Notes: generated by a model from the letters alone, not told the origin. 64,000 nt of DNA from Motacilla alba alba (GCF_015832195.1 NC_052044.1:1875147-1939146), one strand, 5' to 3'; counted from the first letter of the stretch, positions 33,090-45,335 are shown. Made by a program: numbers and translations.

Positions 33090-33600
33090 GATTTTATTTT
33101 ATTTCTGTTATTTTAATTTTATTTTTTATTTTTACCCCGTTCCATTTTATTTTTTTCCCGCCGGTTCATTTTTACTTTCATTTTCCCCCTTGAATTTTAT
33201 TTTTTCCCGCCGGTTTAATTTTTATTTTCATTTTTTTCCCTTTTAATTTTTTTTTTCTTGCCGGTTTAATTTTATTTTATTTCCCGCCTCCCCTTTATTT
33301 TCCCCCCCTCTGGTTTTATATTTATTTTCATTTCCCCCCCTTTAATTTAATTTTTCCCCTTCGAATTCATATTATTTTCATCGTTTCCCTCTTGATTTTT
33401 ATTTTCTCCCGCTGGTTTAATATTTTTTCCCTTTTAATTTTATTTTTTTCTCGCCAGTTTAATTTTTATTTTATTTCCCGCCTCCCCTTTATTTTTCCCC
33501 TCTCTGTTTTCACATTTATTTTCATTTTTCCCCCTTTAATTTTATTCCCCCGCCGCTTTGATTTATATTTTGCTTTTTATTTTCATTTTTTCCCCCCCAG
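33090..33600. repeat. ~30-45-bp T-rich repeat (TTTAATTTTTATTTTCATTT)
   Basis: Units combine CCCGCCGGTTTAATTTTTAT with TTTCATTTTTCCCCC. Thymine dominates the + strand. No gene was recognised. Confidence 0.8.
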
Positions 33601-34925
33601 AATCTCCGCGCCACCCAATTCTGCCCCCGCGCTGCCAGCCCGGACAATAAATTGATTTTTCCCCATTTTTCTCTCTCTATCCCAGAGTTTTTCCCCATTT
33701 TTTTCGCCCTCTCCTCCCCCTTGGAGACTGAAATAATCTGAATTTTCTCCTCCAGGCGGGAGCACCCGGAGCGAAACCCCCTCAGGAACGGGCGGGAAAT
33801 GGGCAAGAAAAGGCTGAAAATTTTAATTTTTTGAGGGAAATCCGGATTTGGGGCGGATTTTGGGGCAGATTTTGCCTTTTTGGGGAAGATGTGGAGGCCG
33901 TCCTGCGTTCCTGATCGGCGCCTTGGGGCCGCGAAGTGGCGAAAAAATAATAAAAAATCAAATTATTGCGAATGACGGCCTGGAAATCCCTCGGGATTCT
34001 GGGTTTGGGGTGCGGGAAATCGCTGAAAATCCACAGGAATTAAAAGAATTAAAATCCAGAATAATTCCACATGGGAGGAAACCCGATTTGCTTGAGGGGA
34101 GAGGAATCGAAGGCAGCGCCCGAGCGGGAAAAATTCCAATTGCGGGGAAGAAATCCCTGGAAATGGGAGGGAAAAAAAGGGAATTTCGGGGGGGAAAGGG
34201 AATTTCAGAAAAAAGGGAATTTCAGGAAAAAAAAGGGGAATTTCAGGGGGGAAAGGGAATTTCAGGGGAAAAGGGAATTTTCCCACTTTCCCCCGGTTTC
34301 CTGGGAATTCCGGCCCTGCCGTGCCCGGCCTCACGGCGGCTCCAGCCCGGTATTTTTGGGGCTTTTTTGGGCTAAAAAACCCTTTTAAAAATGGTTTTTT
34401 TCCTTCCTCGTCCCCTTGGAGATGCGGGACCATTTTTGGGGCACTTCAGAGCAAAAAAAAAAACCCGAGAGAAATGAGAAATTTTCCCCTTTTTGGGCCA
34501 ATTTAGGGCATTAAAAAAAAAAAAAGAAAGAAAAAACAAAAAAGAGAATTTTCCCCTTCCTCTCCCCCTGGGGTTGAGGGACATTTTTTGGGGTCACTCC
34601 AGGGGTTTTTGGTCCAACAAACCCTAAAAAAAAAAAAAGGGAATTTTGCTTCTCCTCCTCCCTTGGGAGACCGGAACCAATCTTGGGGCTCTTCAGGACG
34701 ATTTTGGGCCCAAAAAACCCCAAAAAAATACAAATTTGGATTTCCCGCTCCCCTTTCCCCGTTTTTCATTCCCCTCATCCTCCTTTAACCTCCATCATTT
34801 CCCCAGAGCTTCTTGGGGGTTTTTTTTCCCACATTTTTGCATTTTATTCCCATTTTTTATGGCAAACATTCTTTTTTTCCCCCTCTAGGAAATCTTTGTG
34901 TGCCTTTAAGTACCACAATAAATTC
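33601..34925. other. Spacer with short repeats
   Basis: Contains a GGGAATTTCAGGGGGGAAAA repeat (about 34185-34285), then AAAAACCC/TTTTTGGGC repeats of about 120 bp period with small A-runs (34370-34745). No exon or RNA gene was recognised. Confidence 0.5.
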
Positions 34926-35280
34926 TGATTTCCCTCCCAAATTTCCCCATTTTATTCTGATCCCCCCCTTGATTTCCCTGTTTCATTCTGATTTTTACCC
35001 CGTTTTATTCTGAATTTTCACTCAAATTCCCCAGATTTATTCCGATTCCCCCCCCCCCAGTTTTCCCTGATTTATTCTGATTTCCCTTCCCAATTTATTT
35101 TCATCCCCCCCAATTTTCCTTGTTTTATTCTCATTTCCCCCCAATTTTCCGTGCTTTTATTCTGATTTCCCCCTTAAATTCCCCTGATTAATTCTCATTT
35201 TCCCCCAATTTTCCCTGTTTTATTCCGATTTTCCCCCAATTTTCCCTGTTTTATTCCTATTTTCCCCCTTTCCCTCCCTT
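34926..35280. repeat. ~31-35-bp minisatellite CCCAATTTTCCCTGTTTTAT
   Basis: About ten units of CCCCAATTTTCCCTGTTTTA followed by TTCTGATTTCC, pyrimidine-rich on the + strand. Confidence 0.85.
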
Positions 35281-35439
35281 TCAGGAGCTCGTTCTCGCCT
35301 TTAATTTCGATTTTTCCCCCAGGGCCGGAAAGGATTCTGATTTACGGCCCGGGGGGGACAAACCCAGCGACGCCAAAAAATGGGAATTGAGGGAAGGGAA
35401 AGGCCGGGGGCGATTTGGGATTAAAAAAAAAAAAATAAA

Positions 35440-35960
35440 TAAATAAAAAAATTTCCAATAAATCCCAGAAAAAATCCCAAAAAAAATCCCTCCCAAAAAA
35501 TCCCCCCAAAAATCCCAATAAATCCCAGGAAAAAAAAAAAAAAATCCCAGAAAAAAAATTCCCTAAAAATCCCCTAAAAATCCCCAAAAAATCCCAGAAA
35601 AAAATCCCCCCAAAAAAATCCCAATAAATCCCAGGAAAAAAAAAATCCCAAAAATAAATTTTAAAATATCCCAAAAAATCCCAGAAAAAAATCCCAAAAA
35701 AATCCCAGAAAAAAATCCCCCCAAAATCCCAATAAATATCAGGAAAAAATCCCCAAAAATCCCCCCAAAATCCCAATAAATGCCTGAAAAAAAATCCCAA
35801 AAAATCCCCAAAAATTCCCAAAATAACTGCAATAAATAAATAAACATTCTAAAAAATCCCCCCAAAATCCCCCCCCAAAAAAACCCCAAATAACCCCCAA
35901 AACCCTCCCCCAAAATCCCTAAAAATCCCCCAAAAACCCCTCAAAAAAACCCCAAAAAAT
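35440..35960. repeat. A/C-rich repeat CCCAATAAATCCCAGGAAAA
   Basis: Twenty or more irregular units of AAAAATCCC with periodic AATAAATCCCAG. The minus strand gives Phe/Gly/Ile/Trp-rich false ORFs. Confidence 0.85.
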
Positions 35961-36954
35961 CCGATTTTTGTTTGTTTTATTGGGATTTCCCCGTCGCTTT
36001 TTTTGTAGACTAAACAAACCCAGCCGTTGTTTCTCGGGCGGCGCCCCCGGGAATTGTTGGGAAATTCCGATTATTTTGGCGTCCCCGGAGCGGTGAAATT
36101 ATAAAATAAATAAAATTATTAAAAATCCCCAAAACGGAGGCGGCGAGCGAGCGCCCAGAGGGGAAAATTCAATTTCTTTGGAACCCTTGAAGGCGAATAT
36201 TCCATTTTTTGAAAGGGAAAATTGAATTTTTTCAAGGCTTGAAGGGAATTCCGGGCATTTTTTAACCTCTGAAGGGGAAATCCAATTTTTGAAGGGGGAA
36301 AAACGAGTTCATCTGGGCGATCTAACGGGAAAATCGAATTTATTTGGAAGATTTCAAGGGGAAAATTCAATTTATTTCGAACATTTTTAGGCGAAAATTG
36401 AATTTTTGAAGGGGAAAATTGTTTTTTTTCCCCCAGATGTGACGGCAATAATTGCCTTTTTCAACCCTCGACGGCGCCGCCGGGGTTTTGGAGGAATATT
36501 TGGAATTTCGCCCTTTTTTGGCCGTTTCCCGTCCCCTGATTCTCGTCCCGCTCCGCTCGCAGCCGCTCTCGATCCGGGCCCGTCTTCGCCGCAGATTTTC
36601 CACCCCAAGGCGCCGCGGGGCCTCTCCAGGAGGGGAAGAAATCCCAATTTTCCGCTTTTCCCGCAGCTTTTCGCTCCCCCGTCGCTCCCCGCGCGGCCCC
36701 CGCTGCAATCCCACTGTCGGGGATTTTTCCACCCCAAAATTCCTATTTTTTCACTCCAAAATTCGCTTTTTTTCACCCCCAATTTCGGGGATTTTTTCAC
36801 CCCAAAATTCGCTTTTTTTTTTTGTTTTTTTGTTTTTTTCGGGAATCCCGAGCTCCTCTGCGCCGCCATTCCGGGCCCAAGGCCCCAAAATTCGCATTTT
36901 TTATCCCTTTTTAGCGCCGAGTCCGCCCCAAAATCCCCGCAGCGGGCGTAGAGT
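35961..36954. other. Spacer segment with a GGGAAAATTGAATTTTTG repeat
   Basis: A decayed repeat of GAAGGGGAAAATTGAATTTT occurs at about 36155-36425. The remainder is mixed GC-rich sequence with CACCCCAAAATTCGC words (about 36728-36810). No gene was recognised. Confidence 0.5.
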
Positions 36955-37280
36955 GATCTTAGATTGATTTTAGATTGATTTCATACCGATTTTATATTGA
37001 TTCTACATTGATTTCATACCGACTTTATATTGATTTTACACTGATTTTATACTGATTTTATATTGATTCTATATTGATTCTATATTGATTTAATATTGAC
37101 TTTATACTGATTTTATATTGATTTTATGTTGATTTTATACTGATTTTATGTTGATTTTATGTTGATTTTATGTTGATTTAATACTGATTTTCTATTGATT
37201 TAATATTGATTTTATACTGATTTTATGCCGAGTTTCTATTGATTTTTTGCTGGTTTTTTGCTGATTTTGTGCCGATTTCA
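36955..37280. repeat. 11-12-bp AT-rich minisatellite (GATTTTATATT)
   Basis: About 28 units of GATTTTATATT, GATTTTATACT, GATTCTATATT or GATTTAATATT in direct orientation. It is one of the most AT-rich stretches in the spacer. Confidence 0.9.
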
Positions 37281-37459
37281 GGGCTCGGGTTCGGGTTCGG
37301 GCGGAGCGCGGGCGCTGCCCTTGACTCCCTGAAGGTCAAAGGCGCCCAAATTCCCTTTTCCCACCCAAAATCCCGGGAATTTTGCAGAATACTCCGAATA
37401 TTTTGATTGTTTTGTGTTTTTCTCCGCTCTCGCCTCCATTCGCGGCTCATCCCATGGCG

Positions 37460-38590
37460 ATTTCCCCTTTTCTCCCCTTTTTTGTCCCTTTTCTCCCCTT
37501 TTTTGTCCCTTTTTTCCCCTTTTTCCCTTTCCCCCCTTCTTTCCCCCTTTTATTGTCCTTTTTCCCCTTTTTTGCCCCTTTTATTCCCTTTTTTCACCAT
37601 TTTTTTCCCTTTTCCCCTTCTTGTCCCTTTTTCCCCCCTTTCCCCTTTTTTATCCCCTTTTTGTCCCTTTTTGTCCCTTTTTTCCCCTTTTTTCCTTTTT
37701 TTTTTTTCCATTTTTCCCCTTTTTTTCCTTTTTTTTCCCCCTTTTTCCCCATTTTTTCCCCATTTTTTCCCCCTTTTTCCCTTTTCCCTCCCCCGGAGCA
37801 TTTCCAACCCGCCCTTCCCGCTCCATAAATTCGCTTTTATGGCCCCCAGCGCCTTTTCCTGGGGAAAAAAAACCAATAAAAAACAAAATAAAACCCGAAA
37901 TAAAATAAAAACCGACTTTGAACTCGGCCTGGGGAGAGGCGGGAAAACAAAATGGGGAAAAAAAAGGAAAATGGGAAAAGGGGATGGGGAAAATGGGGAA
38001 AATGGGAATAAAATGGGAATAAAGGGGAATAAAAGGGGGGAAATGGGAATTAAACGGGGAAATGGGAATAAAATGGAAATAAAATGGGAATAAAATAGAA
38101 ATAAAATGGGAATAAAAGGGGAAAGATGGGGGAAATGGGGAATAAAAGGGGGAAATGGGGAAAAATGGGAATAAAAGGGGGGGAATGGGGGAAATTGAAA
38201 TAAAAGAGGAGAAATTGGGGAAAATGGGAATAAAAGGGGGGAAATTGTGGAGGGAAATGGGAATAAAAGGAGAAAAATTGGGGGGAAAATGGGAATAAAA
38301 GGGGGAAATGGGGGAAAATGGGAATAAAAGGGGGGAAATGGAGGAAAATTGGAATAAAAGGAGAAAAATTGGGGGGGAAAATGGGAATAAAGGGGGGAAA
38401 TTGTGGGGGGGAATGGGAATAAAAGGGGAAAATGGGGGAAAATGGGAATAAAAGGGGGGAATGGGGGGAAATGGGAAAAAAAAGGGGGAAAATTGGAATA
38501 AAAGGGGGAATGGGGGGGAAAATAGAAATCAAAGGGGGGGAATGGGGGGAAATTGAAATAAAGGGGGAAATGGGGAATGGGAATAAAGGG
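37460..38590. repeat. Pyrimidine tract followed by purine tract
   Basis: The + strand is C/T-rich (CCCCTTTTTTGTCCC blocks) from about 37460 to 37795. About 150 bp later it becomes A/G-rich (GGGGGAAATGGGAATAAAA units of about 20-24 bp) from 37950 to 38590. The two arms are approximate complements in composition, which could allow long imperfect pairing between them. Confidence 0.8.
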
Positions 38591-38932
38591 GGAATGGGGG
38601 AAATGGGAATAAGGGGGGATCTGGGGAATGGGAATAAGGGGGGATCTGGGGAATGGGAATAAGGGGGGATCTGGGGAATGGGAATGAAGGGGGATCTGGG
38701 GAATGGGAATAAGGGGGGATCTGGGGAATGGGAATAAAGGGGGATCTGGGGAATGGGAATAAAGGGGGATCTGGGGAATGGGAATAAAGGGGGATCTGGG
38801 GAATGGGAATAAAGGGGGATCTGGGGAATGGGAATAAGGGGGGATCTGGGGAATGGGAATAAGGGGGGATCTGGGGGAATGGGAATAAGGGGGATCTGGG
38901 GAATGGGAATGAGGGGGGATCTGGGGAATGGG
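38590..38932. repeat. 25-bp minisatellite GGGGGATCTGGGGAATGGGAA
   Basis: About thirteen very similar units (for example at 38651 and 38676) containing GGATCTGGGGAATGGGAATA. Low divergence between units suggests recent homogenisation. Confidence 0.9.
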
Positions 38933-39924
38933 AGCGGGCCGGCAGCGCGGGCGGAAGGCGGCGCTCCGCGCGGGTAATTAGCGCGGCGCGGGTTAATTAG
39001 CGGTAACGAGCCTGTCTAGACGGGGCCTTTGTCCCGCGCCCGCCCCGGAGCCCCCGGCGGGATCGGGGCTCGGCCTTCGCTTTTGGCCTTTCTTTGGGCT
39101 CCTTGCGCTGCTTTTTTGGGATTTTTTCCCTTTTTTTTGCCTCTTTCCCCCCATTTTTTGCCGTGGTTGAATTTTTCTTTTGTCGGGGTTTGCTCCTTAA
39201 ACACATCGATTTTTGCTGTAATATTTACGGTTTTTTCCCTTATTTTTTTCCTTTATTCCGTCTTTTAAAAGCACCTTTATCTTTGCTTTCCTTGCCTTGA
39301 TTTTATTTTATTTTTATTCTTTTTTCCCCTTTTGTCATCTCTGAAACTGTTCTTTTTTTACTGTTTTTGGCCTTTATTTTGCTTTTCTTGGGCATTTTCC
39401 CCCAGGCCGCGAGGCCGCCTCTGATCTTGGTGTTTATTTTCATTTTCCACTCCAAAAAAAACCGGATTTTTTCACGTTTTGGGCCCGGCAGAAGCAGCGA
39501 AGCCAAAGAGGAATAAAAAGGGAAGAAAAACAGAAATAAAGAGAAAGATCAAGAGAAAGAAAGCCGAAAAAGAGAAATAAGGAGAAATAAATGAAAAAAT
39601 TCAGATTAATGAAGAGAAATAAGGCGAAATTGAGAGAAATAAAAATAACAAAGGCAAACACAGGAATAAAGCGAAATAAATTAAAGAATTAAAGAGAAAT
39701 AAAGGGAAATAAAGACAAAAACGAGGAGAAGGAGCAAGAATGGAACTCCTCGGCCGCGGCAATGAGCAGCAGCCCGGGCCGGTCCTCGCCCGGCTTTCAT
39801 TCGCTTCAATTTGGGTTTCATTTGCCTTTAATTGGGATTTAATTGCGATTTAATTGCGCCGCCGCGGAGCCGCCGCGGTTCTGTGGCTTTTCCATCTTTC
39901 CCCCAGGAAAGGCGGCGCCGTCAA
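38933..39924. other. Spacer segment, no gene recognised
   Basis: It begins with a GC-rich block holding TAATTAGCGCGG and TTAATTAGCGGTAACG (38976-39007), followed by T-rich sequence and an A-rich GAGAAATAAAG repeat (about 39510-39735). The TAATTAGCG words might be a small homeodomain-site cluster. Confidence 0.45.
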
Positions 39925-40350
39925 AGCGCTTTTGGGGTTTTTGGGGTTTTTGGGGGGCCTTTGGGGGCATTTTGGGGGCTTTTGGGGGCCTTTGGGGGCT
40001 TTTTTTGGGCTTTTTTTGTGGCTTTTTGGTGGCTTTATGGGGGGCTTTTTTGGGGCATTTTTGGAGCTTTTTTGGGGCATTTTTGGAGCTTTTTTGGGGC
40101 TTTTTTGGAGCATTTTTGTGGCTTTTCGGGGATTTTTTTGGTAGCATTTTTGGGGCTTTTTTGTGGCTTTTCTGAGCTTTTTGTGGCTTTTTGGGGGGCT
40201 TTTTTGGGCCCTTTTTGTGGCTTTTTTGTGGCTTTTTTGGGGCTTTTTTGGGCTTTTTCGGGCATTATTGGGGCTTTTTTTTTTTTTGCTTTTTTGGGGG
40301 CTTTTTTGGGGCTTTTTGGGGCTTTTCGGGCCTTTTTGGGTTTTTTTTTT
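39925..40350. repeat. T/G-rich repeat TTTTTTGGGGCTTTTTTGGGG
   Basis: About 30 units of GGGGCTTTTTT, GGGGCATTTTT and GTGGCTTTTT. Translation gives Phe/Gly/Leu/Trp-rich (+) or Lys/Pro/Gln/Ser-rich (-) frames that are repeat artefacts. Confidence 0.9.
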
Positions 40351-40479
40351 TAAGGAGAGGCCTCGGAAAGGGGTAAAATAAAATGAAGGGAAAGCCGGGG
40401 GGGGTTGAATCGTGAGGGGAAAAATTGAAAAATGGGAGAGGGATGGGAGGTTCGGGCCGAAAATAGGGATACAAATAAT

Positions 40480-40925
40480 CATTAATTAATTAATAATTAA
40501 TAATAATGCTACTAAGGGAATAATAATAACAAAAATAACACTAAGAATAAAATAATAAAGATAGGAATAGGAAAAATAAAATAAAAATGAGAATATAGGA
40601 ATAAAATAATAGGAATAGGAATAAGAAAATAATAATAATAGGAATAGGAATAAGAAAAATAAAAATAATGGTAATGAAAACAAAAAATGTTTAAAATAAA
40701 TAAAATGTAGAAGAAAAATAAGTAGAATGTAAATAAAATTAAAATAAAAATAAAATAAAGATAAATAAAATAAAATTAAAATAAAATAAAATAACAAAAT
40801 AAAGTAAAAAAAAAAGAAGAAAAAGAAATTTAAAATAAATAGAAAATTAACAGAAAATAAACACAACTACAATAAAAATTACAATAAAAATATAAAACCC
40901 ATAAAAATTAATATGAAAGAAATAA
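40480..40925. repeat. AT-rich AATAA/AAAAT microsatellite field
   Basis: It begins with an ATTAATTAATTAATAATTAA run (about 40480-40505) and continues as AATAATAAAAATAAAATAAA-type sequence. No gene was recognised. Confidence 0.85.
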
Positions 40926-41019
40926 AAAATGAAGAGAGATCCAATGAACAGGTCACTCAATAAACGCCAACCCCCCGGCCGAGCCTTGAGGCGCAGGCGG
41001 GAGGAAATTCCCGTCCCGG

Positions 41020-42045
41020 GGGAAATTCTGGGAGGAAATTCCGGTTCCCGGGAATTCCCGTTCCAGGATGGAATTCCCGTTCGGTGGAAATTCCGGTTCC
41101 CGGGGATTCCCGTTCGGTGGAAATTCCGGTTCCCAGAGGAAATTCCCGTTCAGTGGAAATTCCGGTTCCCAGCGATTCCCGTTCCAGGAGGAAATTCCGG
41201 TTCCCGGGATTCCCGTTCCCGGGGGAAATTCCAGGAGGAAATTCCGGTTCTGTGGAAATTCCCGTTACCGGGGGAAATTCCAGGAGGAAATTCCGGTTCC
41301 CGGGATTCCGGTTCCCGGTGGAAATGCCGGTTCCCGGGATTGCCGTTCCCGATGGAAATTCCGGTTCCCGGTGGGAATTCCGGTTCCCGGGGTTCCGTTC
41401 CCGATGGAAATTCCGGTTCCCGGGATTGCCGTTCCCGGTGGGAATTCCGGTTCCCGGTGGAAATTCCGGTTCCCGGGATTCCGGTTCCCGGTGGGAATTC
41501 CGGTTCCCGGGATCCCGTTCCCGGTGGGAATTCCGGTTCCCGGGGTTCCGTTCCCGGTGGAAATGCCGGTTCCCGGTGGGAATTCCGGTTCCCGGGATCC
41601 CGTTCCCGGTGGGAATTCCGGTTCCCGGGGTTCCGGTTCCCGGTGGAAATTCCGGTTCCCGGTGGAAATGCCGGTTCCCGGTGGGAATGCCGGTTCCCGG
41701 GGTTCCGGTTCCCGGTGGGAATGCCGGTTCCCGGGATTCCGGTTCCCGGTGGAAATGCCGGTTCCCGGGGATTCCGTTCCCCGTGGAAATTCCGGTTCCC
41801 GGGGTTCGGTTCCCGGTGGAAATGCCGGTTCCCGGTGGGAATTCCGGTTCCCGGGGTTCCGTTCCCGGTGGAAATGCCGGTTCCCGGTGGGAATGCCGGT
41901 TCCCGGGGTTCCGTTCCCGGTGGAAATGCCGGTTCCCGGTGGAAATGCCGGTTCCCGGCGGGAATTCCGGTTCCCGGGGTTCCGTTCCCGGTGGGAATGC
42001 CGGTTCCCGGGGTTCCGGTTCCCGGGGTTCCGTTCCCGGGCAGCG
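41020..42045. repeat. 1-kb minisatellite, 19-bp core GGTTCCCGGTGGAAATTCC
   Basis: About 50 units alternate GGTTCCCGGTGGAAATGCC, GGTTCCCGGTGGGAATTCC and GGTTCCCGGGATTCC, spaced 15-19 bp apart. The array is open in most frames on both strands, giving five or more ORFs of 270-430 residues with Gly/Asn/Ser/Arg/Pro/Phe repeats. It lies about 1.3 kb beyond the HOXC11 stop codon. Confidence 0.93.
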
Positions 42046-43364
42046 CGGGCGCGGGGGCCGCGGGCGGAGCGCAGTGAAAATCCCAACAACAGCGAAGGCA
42101 GCGGCTGCCCAAGAGGCCCCGGAGGTTTTTATTCCGCGCCGCCCTCCTCGCACAGAAATTCCCATTTTTTTCCCCGCGATTCCCGCCTTTCCCGCGGGGA
42201 TTTCCGCGCTCCTTCCGCGACGAGAAAAACGAAAATAAATCAAAACTGAACGGGAGCCGCGCCGGGTTCGTGTCCAGAGCCTCGGAAATTGGGGCGTTCT
42301 GCCCCAAAATTGGGTTTTGCTGCCCCGAGGATGCGGGAATTTGGGGGTTCGGCCCCAAATTTGGGGGTTCGGGGGCGGGAATTGCGGCGGCGCCGCGGCT
42401 GGGGGGAAATTGCCGCGCGCCTGAAGGAGAATAAAAATTAAAATAATATAATATAATAATTATTATATAATATATATTTAAAAAAAAGGGGTCGCGGGCT
42501 GGCCCGGGAGGAAAAAAAAAAAAAAAAAGGAAATAAAATTAAATAAAGTCCGCGGGGTTCAAGTCCTTGAAATCAGGGGGAAATCAGGAAAAATCAGGAA
42601 AAAATCAGGAAAAATAAGGAAGAATCAGGAAAAATAAGGAGAAGGAAGGAATATAAGGAAAATAAGGGAAAATGTGGAAAGTAGGGAGAAAATCAGGAGA
42701 GAGAGAAAAAGGAGGAAAAATAAGGAAAAAAATCGGGAAAAATCAGAAAAAAAAAAAAAACAGAAAAAATAAACAGAGATAATCAGAAAAAAATAAATTA
42801 AAAGAAAACAGGGGGAAATTAGAAAAAAATTTTAGAAATAGAAAGAAATAGAATAAACCAGAAATAAATAGAAAGAAATGAGGGGGAAAAGATTAAAAAA
42901 AAAACAAACCAGAAAAAATCAGAAAAGAACACCCAGATATAATCAGGGAAAAAAAAAAAACAGAAAAAAAATCAGGAGAAAATCAGGGAAAAAATCAGAA
43001 AAAAAAATCATTTCAAACCAGAAATAGAACAGGGGGAAAAAAAATCAGAAAAAAATCAGAGAAATCAGAAAAAAATCAGGAAAAAAAAAAAAAAAAGAAG
43101 TGTAAATAAAGCCAGGAAAAAATCAGGAGAAAATCAGGGGAAAATCAGAAGAAAACAGGGGAAAAAAACAGGAAAAAATCAGAAGAAAACAGGAAAAATC
43201 AGGAAAAATCAGAAAAAAAAGAGAAAAAAACCAGGAAAAATCAGGAAAATCAGGAAAAAATCAGAAAAAAACCAGGAAAAATCAGGAAAAAACCCAGAAA
43301 AAGTCCGACTGCAGGGGCGGATCCTGAGCTCGGGGGCCGCGGGGCGGCTCCGCGGGCGCGGCGC
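42046..43364 (-). other. HOXC11 3' flank with GGAAAAATCAG repeat
   Basis: Nearest the gene, 42560-43305 is an A-rich array of AAATCAGGAAAAATCAGG units of about 10-12 bp. Further out are an AT-rich palindromic patch (ATATAATAATTATTATATAA, about 42448-42470) and a block with AATAAA on the minus strand near 42126. The HOXC11 3' UTR must begin here, but its end cannot be fixed. Confidence 0.5.
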
Positions 43365-43597
43365 TCAGAGCAGGGGGTTCCCGGAGAAGAACTGCAGGCG
43401 GTCCCGGCTCAGCTTCTTCTCCTTCATGCGGCGGTTCTGGAACCAGATCTTGACCTGGCGGTCGCTGAGGTTCAGCAGCCGCGAGAGCTGCAGCCGCTTC
43501 TCCTTGTTGATGTAGACGTTGAAGAAGAACTCGCGCTCCAGCTCGCGGATCTGGAACTTGGAGTACGGGCAGCGCTTCTTGCGCGCCCGCGGAGCGC
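43365..43597 (-). CDS. HOXC11: HOXC11 exon 2 (homeobox exon)
   Basis: This exon encodes residues 217 (split codon) to 293 of HOXC11. The homeodomain spans 221-280, starting [20 protein letters not shown], then [20 protein letters not shown] and [20 protein letters not shown]. The tail is [13 protein letters not shown]. These are HOX11-class hallmarks ([11 protein letters not shown]). The acceptor on the minus strand is CCCGTTGCAG followed by GCGCTCC; joined to exon 1 it gives [11 protein letters not shown] in phase. Third positions are almost wholly G or C. The exon has no early Met, so it does not appear as an ATG-started ORF; the long ORF overlapping its upstream part is in another frame. 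Very secure. Confidence 0.97.
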
Positions 43598-43624
43598 CTG
43601 CAACGGGACCGCGGCGTCAGGCGG

Positions 43625-44420
43625 GAGCGGGACCGGGAAAGAGCGGGAATTGGGGGGAAAGAGCGGGAATTGGGGGGAAAGAGCGGGAATTGGGGCGAAA
43701 GAGAGGGAAATTGGGGAAATGGGGGAAAGAGCGGGAATTGGGGGGAAAGAGAGGGAAATTGGGGAAATGGGGGAAAGAGCGGGAACGCGGGAAAGAGAGG
43801 GGAAAAATGGGGGGAAAGAGCGAGAAATTGGGGTGAAAATGGGGTGAAAGAGCCGGAAAGAGGGGTGAAAGAGCGGGAATTGGGGGGAAAGAGCGGGAAT
43901 GGGGGAAAGAGTGGGGGAAAATGGGGTGAAAGAGCAGGAAAATGGGGTGAAAATGGGGTGAAAGAGCTGGAAAGCGGGGTGAAACAGTGGGGAATCGGGG
44001 TGAAACAGCGGGAAATCGGGGTGAAAGAGCGGGAAAATGGGGTGAAAGAGCGGGAAATCGGGGTGAAAGAGCGGGAAATCGGGGTGAAAGAGCGGGAAAA
44101 TGGGGTGAAAGAGCGGGAAATTGGGGGGAAAGAGCGGGAAGGGGGAAAGAGCGGGAATTGGGGGAAAGAGTGGGGAAATGGGCTGGAAGAGCGGGAAAGA
44201 GGGGGGAAGAGCGGAAAATGGGGGGGAAGAGTGGGGAAATGGGGTGAAAGAGTGGGAAATTGGGGTGAAACGGGGGGAATTGGGGTGAAACAGCGGGAAA
44301 TCGGGGTGAAAGAGCTGGAAATTGGGGTGAAAGAGAGGGAATTGGGGGGAAAGAGAGGGAATTGGGGGGAAATAGCGGGGGGAAAATGGGGTGAAAGAGC
44401 GGGAAAATGGGGATTGGGAA
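43625..44420. repeat. 21-bp minisatellite in the HOXC11 intron
   Basis: About 38 units of GGGGTGAAAGAGCGGGAAAT and close variants, spaced 21 bp apart (for example 44041 and 44062), starting about 30 bp from the exon 2 acceptor. It is purine-rich on the + strand. Long Gly/Glu/Arg/Lys or Pro/Phe/Ser ORFs are translation artefacts. Confidence 0.92.
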
Positions 44421-45335
44421 TGGGAAGGGTCGGCCAAAAGAGCCGGGGAAATGTGGAATTATAAATGGGAAGGGTGGGCTAAAGATGGGATAAATATATT
44501 GAAAAAATAAGTAATTAAAAAAGGGATGGGGAGCCCCCAAAAGGGATAAATAGGCTGAATAAATAAGAAATTAAAAAAGAGATGGGTAGCCCAACAAACG
44601 GATAAATAGCCTGGAAAAATAAGTAATTTTAAAAGGGGTTGATAGGCCGGAAATGGGATAAATAGCCTGAAAAAATAAATGATTGTAAAAGGGATGGGTG
44701 GCCCCAAAAAGGGATAAATATACCGGGAAAATATGTGATTAAAAAAGGGAGGGGTGGCCCGAAAAAGGGATGAATTTCCTGAAAAAAAGAAATTATTCTA
44801 AAGTGGGTTGGTAGTCGGAAAATGGGATAAATAGCCTGAATAAATAAATTGTGTTAAAAGAGATGGGTAGCCCCAAAAAGGGATGGATAACCCCAAAAGG
44901 AATCAAGATCCCGAAAGGAATAAAGAAAAAAAAAATAACCCAAAAAGGAACAATTAACCCAAAAAAGGAAGAAATAACCCCAAAAGGAAGAAATAACCCC
45001 GAGAGGAATGAACACCCCAGAAGGAAGAAATTCCCCAGAAATTGATAGATACCCAAAAAATAATTAAAAACCCCAAAAGGAATAAATATCCCAGAAAATA
45101 ATAAATACCCAAAAAAAGAATAAATACCCCAAAAGGAACAGATAACCCCAAAGGGAATTCATGCCCCAAAAGGAATAGGTACCCCGAAAAGAACAAATAA
45201 CCCCAAAAGGAATAAATAACCGCGAAAAATGAAGAAATACCCCAAAAATGAATAAATATCCTGAAAGAATGAATAACCTCGAAAGGAATAATGACCCCAA
45301 AAGGAACAAATCGCCACAAAAAATGAACAAATCCC
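44421..45335. repeat. A-rich degenerate repeats in the HOXC11 intron
   Basis: First come AAAAGGGATAAATAGCCTGA units with a period of about 60 bp (to about 44890). These pass into AACCCCAAAAGGAATAAATA units of about 20 bp. The two grade into each other and into the next array. Confidence 0.8.

Noticed and set aside
40957..42358. Five overlapping ORFs of 270-430 residues on both strands
   Set aside because: All are frames of the 19-bp minisatellite; being open in several frames at once is a property of the unit, not of a gene.
43472..44437. 321-residue minus-strand ORF overlapping the HOXC11 homeobox exon
   Set aside because: It covers the 21-bp intron array and enters exon 2 in a frame other than the homeodomain frame; the true exon starts at 43597.
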